Assembly: GCF_030410045.1 (NCBI RefSeq)
Contig: NZ_JAUFRA010000005.1
Location: forward strand, 62,001 to 126,000
Length of the DNA stretch: 64,000 bases
Origin: Marivivens donghaensis
GTDB taxonomy: Bacteria > Pseudomonadota > Alphaproteobacteria > Rhodobacterales > Rhodobacteraceae
Direction: 5' to 3'
The notes beneath the pieces were generated by a model, which was not told where the DNA came from, ran no database searches, and saw only the letters and a list, made by a program, of their open reading frames with translations. Positions within the stretch are counted from its first letter, which is position 1, and each line of letters opens with the position of its first letter. Of the stretch, positions 43,541 to 49,946 are shown in pieces. A program made the translations under genes and the position numbers.

Positions 43541-44011
43541 GTGAGCCAGAAGATCGACTACGGCAATCTTATGCACGAGGCTATGCGTGGCCTCATTCAA
43601 AAAGTATTGGCCCGCGTCGCGGACGAAGGTCTGCCCGGACAGCACCACTTCTTTATCACCTTTGACACGATGCACCCCGATGTCGAACTGGCCGATTGGC
43701 TGTCGGATCGGTATCCGGGCGAAATGACTATCGTGTTGGAACATTGGTTTGACGCCCTGACCGTCACCGACGAAGGGTTCAGCGTCACGCTGAACTTTGG
43801 TGATAATCCAGAACCCATCTACATCCCCTACGATGCGATCCGCACCTTTGTGGACCCATCCGTTGAATTCGGGCTTCGGTTTGAAACCCAAGAAGACGAT
43901 TTCGACGACGAGGATGACGACGACGAAGCGCCGATGGTCGAAATGGCCGAAGAAGAGCCGAAGCCCCGCAAAGAGGCCGAAGTCGTCAGTCTGGACCAAT
44001 TCCGCAAGTAA
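43541..44011 (+). CDS. sspB: SspB-like ClpXP adaptor (alphaproteobacterial type)
   Basis: Delivers ssrA-tagged proteins to ClpXP. 156 residues from a GTG start. The substrate-binding domain covers about residues 1-110 (IDYGNLMHEAMRGLIQKVL, HHFFITFDTMHPDVEL, ADWLSDRYPGEMTIVLEHWFDAL, PIYIPYDAIRTFVDPSVEFGL). A strongly acidic flexible linker follows and the tail VVSLDQFRK is the ClpX-binding tip conserved in alphaproteobacteria. The gene lies about 1.8 kb from ssrA, encoding the tag this adaptor recognises. Followed at 118 bases by fumC. Confidence 0.93.
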   Translation: MSQKIDYGNLMHEAMRGLIQKVLARVADEGLPGQHHFFITFDTMHPDVELADWLSDRYPGEMTIVLEHWFDALTVTDEGFSVTLNFGDNPEPIYIPYDAIRTFVDPSVEFGLRFETQEDDFDDEDDDDEAPMVEMAEEEPKPRKEAEVVSLDQFRK

Positions 44012-44129
44012 GCTGCGGCAATTCGTTACCCTTGATAGCGATAACATCGCGGTATGCATCGGTATACTGCATTGATTTCCTGTGCGCATGGGGTATGACA
44101 AGCCCCAAGTCGTAACAGGGAGAGTCCAG

Positions 44130-45524
44130 ATGACCGCAACCCGCACCGAAACCGACAGCTTCGGCCCGCTTGAAGTCCCCGCAGACAAATACTGGGGCGC
44201 ACAGACCCAGCGTTCGATCATGAACTTCCCAATTGGTTGGGAACGTCAGCCCGTGCCGGTGATCCGCGCACTCGGCGTGATCAAAAAAGCTGCGGCAATC
44301 GTCAACGAAGGCTTTGGCGATCTGGACGCAACCCTGTCCAAAGCGATCCAAGAAGCCGCGACCGAAGTCATCGAAGGAAAATTCGACGACAACTTCCCGC
44401 TCGTTGTTTGGCAGACTGGCTCTGGCACACAGTCGAACATGAACGCGAACGAAGTGATCTCGAACCGCGCTATTGAAATCCTCGGCGGTCAGCTGGCATC
44501 GAAATCGCCCGTTCACCCGAACGACCACTGCAACATGGGTCAGTCGTCGAACGACACCTTCCCGACCGCAATGCACGTCGCAATCGGCATGCACACACGC
44601 GACGTTCTGCTTCCGGGCCTGCGTAAGCTGCACGCTGCTCTGGCTGCAAAGTCGGAAGAATTCAAAGACATCATCAAAATTGGCCGTACCCACACTCAGG
44701 ATGCGACCCCGCTGACCCTCGGTCAGGAATTTGGTGGCTACGCGCATCAGGTTGCCCAAGGCATCAAACGCGTTGAGATGTGCCTGCCGGACATTTACGA
44801 ACTGGCACAGGGCGGCACCGCTGTGGGCACTGGGCTGAACACCCGCGTTGGCTTTGCCGAAAAGGTCGCTGCAGAAATCGCGAATATCACTGGCCTGCCC
44901 TTCGTCACCGCGCCGAACAAGTTCGAAGCATTGGCAGCACACGACGCGATGGTCATGTTCTCTGGCGCTTTGAAAACCGTTGCTGGTTCGCTCTTCAAGA
45001 TCGCAAACGACATGCGTCTATTGGGCTCTGGCCCACGTTCGGGTCTGGGCGAGCTGATCCTGCCTGAAAACGAACCTGGTTCGTCGATCATGCCGGGTAA
45101 AGTGAACCCAACCCAAGCCGAAGCACTGACCATGGTTTGCGCACACGTCATGGGCAACGACGCGGCGATTGGTTTCGCGGGTTCGCAAGGTCATTTCGAA
45201 CTCAACGTCTACAACCCGATGATGTCCTACAACGTTCTGCAGTCCATGCAGCTGCTCGGTGATGCGGCTTCGGCCTTCACCGACAACATGGTTGTTGGCA
45301 CGCAGGCAAACGTCGCACGCATCGACAAACTGATGAAAGAGTCGCTGATGCTCGTCACGGCGCTGGCTCCGACCATCGGTTACGACAACGCAACCAAGGT
45401 TGCTAAGACCGCACACAAGAACGGCACCACCCTCAAAGAAGAAGCTATCGCGCTCGGCTTTGTTGATGCAGAGACGTTCGATCGGATTGTGCGTCCAGAA
45501 GACATGATCGGCCCGAAAGGCTAA
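44130..45524 (+). CDS. fumC: Fumarate hydratase class II
   Basis: Iron-independent TCA-cycle enzyme interconverting fumarate and malate. The ATG at 44130 (CAGGGAGAG upstream) gives 464 residues, the family size. TETDSFGPLEVPADKYWGAQTQRS, SGTQSNMNANEVISNRA, SSNDTFPTAMHVA, TGLNTRVGFAEK and the signature GSSIMPGKVNPTQAE, with catalytic Ser, are all present. It ends with a strong terminator. Confidence 0.97.
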   Translation: MTATRTETDSFGPLEVPADKYWGAQTQRSIMNFPIGWERQPVPVIRALGVIKKAAAIVNEGFGDLDATLSKAIQEAATEVIEGKFDDNFPLVVWQTGSGTQSNMNANEVISNRAIEILGGQLASKSPVHPNDHCNMGQSSNDTFPTAMHVAIGMHTRDVLLPGLRKLHAALAAKSEEFKDIIKIGRTHTQDATPLTLGQEFGGYAHQVAQGIKRVEMCLPDIYELAQGGTAVGTGLNTRVGFAEKVAAEIANITGLPFVTAPNKFEALAAHDAMVMFSGALKTVAGSLFKIANDMRLLGSGPRSGLGELILPENEPGSSIMPGKVNPTQAEALTMVCAHVMGNDAAIGFAGSQGHFELNVYNPMMSYNVLQSMQLLGDAASAFTDNMVVGTQANVARIDKLMKESLMLVTALAPTIGYDNATKVAKTAHKNGTTLKEEAIALGFVDAETFDRIVRPEDMIGPKG

Positions 45525-45531
45525 TCAAACG

Positions 45532-45556
45532 GGCCGCCCTTCGGGGCGGCCTTTTT
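45532..45556 (+). terminator. Rho-independent terminator of fumC
   Basis: GGCCGCCC-TTCG-GGGCGGCC followed by TTTTT: an 8-base-pair GC stem with a stable UUCG-type tetraloop, 7 bases past the fumC stop. Confidence 0.93.
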
Positions 45557-45621
45557 CTTTCCCTCTTGGCAGGGATACACGCTTTGCGATACTCCGAACC
45601 TCCAACTGACGGAGTCGCAAG

Positions 45622-45801
45622 ATGAGTGACATCATCAACCTAAACAAAGCCCGCAAACAAAAGTCACGCGCAGAAGAAAAAGCGCAGGCTGATGCGAATG
45701 CTGTTAAATTTGGCCGCACCAAAGCGGAGCGTTTGTTAACAGCAGCGCGGGAAGAGAAAGCGCGCCAGCGGCTCGATCAGCAGAAGTTCGAGGACGAATG
45801 A
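45622..45801 (+). CDS. DUF4169 family small protein
   Basis: 59 residues: MSDIINLNKARKQKSRAEEK, then FGRTKAERLL and a charged helical end. The IINLNKARK opening and KFGRTKAER centre are the DUF4169 hallmarks. The protein is highly charged and likely all helix; function unknown. Its TGA overlaps the start of the ribbon-helix-helix gene as ATGA, so they are translationally coupled, and this pairing recurs in roseobacters as far as I recall. Confidence 0.85.
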   Translation: MSDIINLNKARKQKSRAEEKAQADANAVKFGRTKAERLLTAAREEKARQRLDQQKFEDE

Positions 45802-46016
45802 CCACACGGCCCGAAAAACATTCTCTGACACTTCAGGGACACCGCACATCGGTGTCTCTCGAACCTGAGTTTTGGGCAGCCTTCACAAAAGCTGCCAAAG
45901 AGGACGGTAAGGCGATCAACGAACTTGCCGTTGAAATCGACGAGGCCCGTGGCGACGTTGGCCTCGCGTCCGCAATCCGCGTTTGGATCCTGAAACGCCT
46001 TCAGTCCGACGCGTAG
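45798..46016 (+). CDS. Ribbon-helix-helix domain protein
   Basis: 72 residues. The strand-helix-helix pattern of RHH DNA-binding proteins is visible: RTSVSLEPEFWAAFTKAAKEDGKAINELAVEIDEARG and then SAIRVWILKRLQS. This resembles the RHH_4 subgroup found widely in alphaproteobacteria. No toxin gene is adjacent, so an antitoxin role is not supported. Coupled by ATGA to the DUF4169 gene. It overlaps the convergent 78-residue frame by 16 bases at the 3' ends. Confidence 0.85.
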   Translation: MTTRPEKHSLTLQGHRTSVSLEPEFWAAFTKAAKEDGKAINELAVEIDEARGDVGLASAIRVWILKRLQSDA

Positions 46017-46237
46017 AGCGACGCACGCACCCGCGCGAGATCCTGCAACTCACGAAGCTCGGATTCGAGGATTTGCGCATAGGGTGCACGTTTGCGTTCG
46101 CGCAGCACCTCTTGCGGAGTTTGACGGACCGAATGCGAAAAACGTCCCCGCAGCATCAATCCCTTTACCCGATCCAAAGACTGACGGAGCCCACCGTCAG
46201 TAGTAGAAAAGTCAATCATAGCCATACCGACACCCAT
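46001..46237 (-). CDS. Hypothetical 78-residue protein
   Basis: A frame of 78 residues with a basic, helical character (DRVKGLMLRGRFSH, RKRAPYAQILESELRELQDLARVR). There is no signal peptide and no family I recognise. Support is modest: it is not a shadow of a larger gene, it has several possible ATG starts in its first seven codons (MGVGMAM), and it fills the gap up to an AT-rich non-coding region. Against it: only a weak ribosome binding site is seen, and its 3' end overlaps the RHH gene by 16 bases. Confidence 0.5.
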   Translation of the reverse strand: MGVGMAMIDFSTTDGGLRQSLDRVKGLMLRGRFSHSVRQTPQEVLRERKRAPYAQILESELRELQDLARVRASLYASD

Positions 46238-46398
46238 TCGGCTTAGCCCCCGATGACCTTTAGTATATATTTAAATCTGACCAGCTAGCTGTAAGTGCAA
46301 ATAGCCACTAAACCACAGGGTTATTTACGAATTAACTTACTGACAAAAATACATAAAATTTCAGAAATTTATATTAGCCTTTCGGATAATGCGATACT
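46238..46398. other. AT-rich non-coding stretch
   Basis: This 161-base gap is far richer in A and T than anything around it (for example TTTAGTATATATTTAAAT and AAAATTTCAGAAATTT). I see no gene, no good terminator hairpin and no RNA fold. It probably holds the promoter of the 78-residue frame and the 3' region of the P450 operon. Confidence 0.5.
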
Positions 46399-47751
46399 CT
46401 AACCACGTTTTCGCAGACGCAACCATATGCCCTGAGATGACCGAACCGTAAGGTGCACAACTGGAACGGGTTCACGATTCTCATCTGGCTCTATGATGAA
46501 ATTCCGCAGAATCAACGATAACAACATCGGCCCTTCTACCATGGCAAAGCCCGCGCCCGTGCAAACGCGACTCCCTGCGGAAAACGGGATGTAAGAGTCG
46601 CGCTGGCACTGTTTGCCATTCTCAGTGCCCCACCGCGTCGGATCAAATTCGTCAGGCCGTTCCCAGATCCGTTCATGCCGATGGAGGTGCCACGGCGACA
46701 AAACGATCTGCGAACCCGTTTTCACATCGCGACCACGGAAGGTTTCGGGACAGGTGGTTTCGCGCACCATCATCGGCACAGGTGGATAGAGGCGTAGCGC
46801 CTCGCGGAACACATCCCGCGACAGTTTCAGACGTGAGACAGAGCTGAAATCGGAACTTAGCTCGCCGGCTTCCACTGCCACACGCGCTTGCCACTCTGGA
46901 TTGGTGGCCATCAGATATAATGTCCACGCCAAGGCAGAGGCACTCGTCTCATGCCCCGCGAGGAAAAAGATCGCGACCTGATCGATCATCTCGTCCACAT
47001 CGAACTGATCTCCCGTTTCGGGGTCAGTGGTGGTCATGATCTTGGTCGCCAAATCATCTGGCGCGGTGCCTGCCTCAATCGCAGCCAAACGTTCTGTGGT
47101 CAGATCACCGATGAGCTTTCGAATGACGCCTGCCGTGCGTTTGGTTTCCGCGCTAAAGAACCGCGGCATCCATTTTGGCCCACGGATAAACGCCGCGAGG
47201 TTCAGGATCGGTTGGCTGCGTTGATGGGCTTTGAACTCTGAAAACACAGCCGAGGCGGTCGCATGTTCTATCGGGATCGAAAACAACGTGCGGAATATCA
47301 CATCGGCCGCAGCGTGGCTCGTCTCGGCCTCGATCTCAATCGGGGTGCCATCGGCATGAGCCGAAAGGCGCGCGACAGCGGCCTCGCCCGCCTCCCACAT
47401 CGCGGGATAGGTGTCGCGCAAACGACCGCCCTCAAATGCGGGATCAATGATGCGGCGCTGACGTTTCCACGTCTCGCCATTGGTCAGAAACACCGAGTTG
47501 CCAAGGAGCGGTCGCAGTCCCGCACCAATCCGGTCGCTTTTCGGGAAATCATCGGGCCGCTCTTTCAGAACCTGACGCACCAATTCGGGATCATTGCACA
47601 GGTAGCTGCGGAAAAACGGCGTCTTAAACTCTGCCATCCACGCCCGATAGAGGCGTGCGGGCTGCGCGCTCAGGATATCCTCGCGAAAGAGTTTGAGATA
47701 TCGCCAAAGCGACACCTTATCAGCACGGGCCTTGGGTTTGGGCGGGATCAT
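46399..47751 (-). CDS. Cytochrome P450
   Basis: 450-residue heme monooxygenase. I-helix oxygen motif AGHETS at 265-270, K-helix E317-x-x-R320 (EALRLYPP), and the heme loop FSAGSRVCTG with Cys397 are intact. No membrane anchor or fused reductase, so it depends on a separate ferredoxin system not encoded here. The N-terminal substrate contacts do not identify a substrate. Its ATG overlaps the hydrolase stop (ATGA at 47748-47751), giving a two-gene operon. Best resemblance is to fatty-acid/alkane type P450s, at low certainty. Confidence 0.93.
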   Translation of the reverse strand: MIPPKPKARADKVSLWRYLKLFREDILSAQPARLYRAWMAEFKTPFFRSYLCNDPELVRQVLKERPDDFPKSDRIGAGLRPLLGNSVFLTNGETWKRQRRIIDPAFEGGRLRDTYPAMWEAGEAAVARLSAHADGTPIEIEAETSHAAADVIFRTLFSIPIEHATASAVFSEFKAHQRSQPILNLAAFIRGPKWMPRFFSAETKRTAGVIRKLIGDLTTERLAAIEAGTAPDDLATKIMTTTDPETGDQFDVDEMIDQVAIFFLAGHETSASALAWTLYLMATNPEWQARVAVEAGELSSDFSSVSRLKLSRDVFREALRLYPPVPMMVRETTCPETFRGRDVKTGSQIVLSPWHLHRHERIWERPDEFDPTRWGTENGKQCQRDSYIPFSAGSRVCTGAGFAMVEGPMLLSLILRNFIIEPDENREPVPVVHLTVRSSQGIWLRLRKRG

Positions 47752-48989
47752 GGGGCCACCGATCTGTAACGAGATGCGGCAGCGACCTTGCGGCTCCGCG
47801 ATGGCGGGCGTCCCTCATATCGATCGCTGAGCGTCAGCGGCCCCGCCGTAATCTGGAAATAATCGTAGTCTTTGGGCCGATCAAAAGCGCAGAGATATTG
47901 GAAATGCAGCCGAAAGAACCGCCACCGCAGTTCGCTCCACCGTTCCGCCGACAAGGACTGCGTAAAGGCCGCCGATATCACCAGCGGCCATTTCTGACCC
48001 TCGGGCGCCACGCCCGTGACCCCAACAGGATCACAGAGCGCGAATGCGCAACCATCCCCCGGTGCCGTGACATCCACCCATGTCAATTCATCCCGCGTCG
48101 ACAGATAGGCCAAATCAGAACGCAACCGCCAGGCATCTCGCAGGAAGCTCACCATCGGGACGACTTGACCAAGCGAGAGGAACGACAGTTTCGCCCCTTG
48201 TTCAGGCACTCGCCCGTCACGGATCAAGTCGGAGAGGATCGACACGGCGAGGTGCGCGCCAGAGGAATGACCAACCACAAGAACTTCATCGTAGCCATCG
48301 CCAAACGCGGCCGCGATCTGGTCCCCAAACTCCGCCATCCGCGTTTCTAACTCCGGCGGGTTCGCGCCTTTCCAACGGGCCGAATAGGCGTAGTCATGCA
48401 TGAGGTAATACGCAAAGAGCTTCCCGTCTTTGGATTTGAAGAACTGGAGGCATTGGACCACGCTCACCGCACCGATGGCCAAACCTACCAGCCCCACGAT
48501 CCACTCAGGCAAACCGATCAAACTAGCGCCGAACGCGGCAGCCTTACCCAATAACGCGCCGATCCCGATAGCCACCGCCAATTGCAACAGGAGCATCCCG
48601 ACAGGATAAAGCGCAGCAATCACGGGACCCTTGCGAAGGCGCATCAAACGAAACAGCGCACCCGTCGCGATATATTCCCACGCTGTGCGCACCAATTGAC
48701 CGTAGGTCGCGGGAATGCTCTGCGACATCGAATTGCGCACGATGTCTGACCAGACCAGTACATCGACGTCCGCGTCCACGCCCTGCCCGTCGATCATCGC
48801 TGTGACGTGCCACCCATAGGCACCACCCGTTGTTTTGGGTTTGAGCGCGATCTCATAGCCCGACACGCGGGCCTGATCGGCGCTTTCTTTGCGGTAAAGT
48901 TCACGATAGCGGCGCGGATGAATCGGGTCGTAGCCGGGGATGTAAAACACCCGACGACGTTTCACCTGTTTTTGGGTCGTTTCCGTCAT
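47748..48989 (-). CDS. Membrane-associated alpha/beta hydrolase-like protein
   Basis: 413 residues. The N-terminus reads RRRVFYIPGYDPIHPRRY, like the first strand of an alpha/beta hydrolase. Two to three hydrophobic segments interrupt it at about 121-180. The nucleophile elbow is VVGHSSGAHLAVSIL with Ser242, in the GxSxG form. The region after it (LSFLSLGQVVPMVSFL, TWVDVTAPGDGCAFALCDPVG) is plausible for the acid residue. No EC number can be assigned. First gene of the hydrolase-P450 operon; a lipid or ester substrate reached from the membrane would fit both proteins. Confidence 0.8.
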   Translation of the reverse strand: MTETTQKQVKRRRVFYIPGYDPIHPRRYRELYRKESADQARVSGYEIALKPKTTGGAYGWHVTAMIDGQGVDADVDVLVWSDIVRNSMSQSIPATYGQLVRTAWEYIATGALFRLMRLRKGPVIAALYPVGMLLLQLAVAIGIGALLGKAAAFGASLIGLPEWIVGLVGLAIGAVSVVQCLQFFKSKDGKLFAYYLMHDYAYSARWKGANPPELETRMAEFGDQIAAAFGDGYDEVLVVGHSSGAHLAVSILSDLIRDGRVPEQGAKLSFLSLGQVVPMVSFLRDAWRLRSDLAYLSTRDELTWVDVTAPGDGCAFALCDPVGVTGVAPEGQKWPLVISAAFTQSLSAERWSELRWRFFRLHFQYLCAFDRPKDYDYFQITAGPLTLSDRYEGRPPSRSRKVAAASRYRSVAP

Positions 48990-49046
48990 GCGCTATTCCG
49001 CGACTGTTTCGATCAGCCTAACGCGGAATTTGGGCGAGAGTAAGAC

Positions 49047-49811
49047 CTAGCCTATAGTGCCGAGCACGGGGAAAGTATCCAACAGCCAACCCGACAGAAT
49101 AGCGAACCGACCTGTAAGCAGGAGAAGGCCGATCACGACCAGCAACGCGCCCGAAACCTTTTCAATCACACCCATATTGCGTTTCATCCAAGCCATCGGC
49201 CCTTTGAGCCGCGGGAAGAAAATCGCGATAAGCAGGAACGGGATGCCTAGCCCCGCTGCATAAGTGCCAAGAAGGATCGCGCCACGGGCGGCTTGGGTTT
49301 CTTGGGCGGCAAGGGTCAGGATTGTCGACAAGATCGGGCCTAGGCACGGCGTCCAACCAAAGGCAAAAGCGAGGCCCAAGAGATAGGCTCCAAAAGCAGA
49401 GCCGCCCTGATCCTTCACCTCAATCCGCGCTTCTTTCATCAGAAACGGGATGCGGAACACGCCCATGAAATGCAGACCAAAGAGGATCACCAGCGCACCT
49501 GCGACGTAGTTCACCCACTCGATCACCGACCAATAAAGTCGTCCAATCGTGGACATTCCGTAGCCAAGGAACACAAAGACCGTCGACAGACCGAGGACAA
49601 AGAACACAGCCGCAAGGATCACCCTGCCCCGCGCCGATGCGGACCCATCCATGTCAGTGACCGTAACCCCGCCCATATAAGCAAGATACGGCGCCGCAAC
49701 AGGCAGCACACAGGGGCTAAGGAACGACAGCAGCCCCGCAAACAGGGCAACGCCCATGGCCGTCAAAAGCCCTGAATCCATCACAATCTGCGTTGAGAGT
49801 AGTTCGCCCAT
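49047..49811 (-). CDS. ccdA: CcdA/DsbD-type cytochrome c biogenesis membrane protein
   Basis: 254 residues, six to seven membrane helices. It moves reducing power from cytoplasmic thioredoxin across the membrane for heme attachment. The paired Cys are in SFLSPCVLPVAAPYLAYMGG and AFGWTPCLGPILSTIL, the usual CcdA positions, with internal two-fold symmetry. It lies upstream of nothing related: the P450 operon follows 58 bases downstream and rne lies upstream. Start could also be the Met ten codons later. Confidence 0.92.
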   Translation of the reverse strand: MGELLSTQIVMDSGLLTAMGVALFAGLLSFLSPCVLPVAAPYLAYMGGVTVTDMDGSASARGRVILAAVFFVLGLSTVFVFLGYGMSTIGRLYWSVIEWVNYVAGALVILFGLHFMGVFRIPFLMKEARIEVKDQGGSAFGAYLLGLAFAFGWTPCLGPILSTILTLAAQETQAARGAILLGTYAAGLGIPFLLIAIFFPRLKGPMAWMKRNMGVIEKVSGALLVVIGLLLLTGRFAILSGWLLDTFPVLGTIG

Positions 49812-49917
49812 GTCGTCTGGCCCTTTGATCTTTGCCCTTCGATACCGTGCCAGATAGCGCGCGTCACCCCCGATGTCCTGCGCTGATCGTCACAGTTTAG
49901 CGAAGGGCTGAAAGAAA

Positions 49918-49939
49918 AGGCCGCCCCGAAGGACGGCCT
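49918..49939 (-). terminator. Rho-independent terminator of rne
   Basis: On the minus strand AGGCCGTCC-TTCG-GGGCGGCCT followed by TTTCTTTC, with a single G-U wobble pair and a UUCG loop, 8 bases past the rne stop. Confidence 0.85.
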
Positions 49940-49946
49940 GATCAAC

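Noticed and set aside
45798..46016. Ribbon-helix-helix protein as antitoxin of a toxin-antitoxin pair
   Set aside because: Its coupled partner is DUF4169, a charged helical protein without toxin features, and no RelE/PIN/Fic-like gene is next to it.
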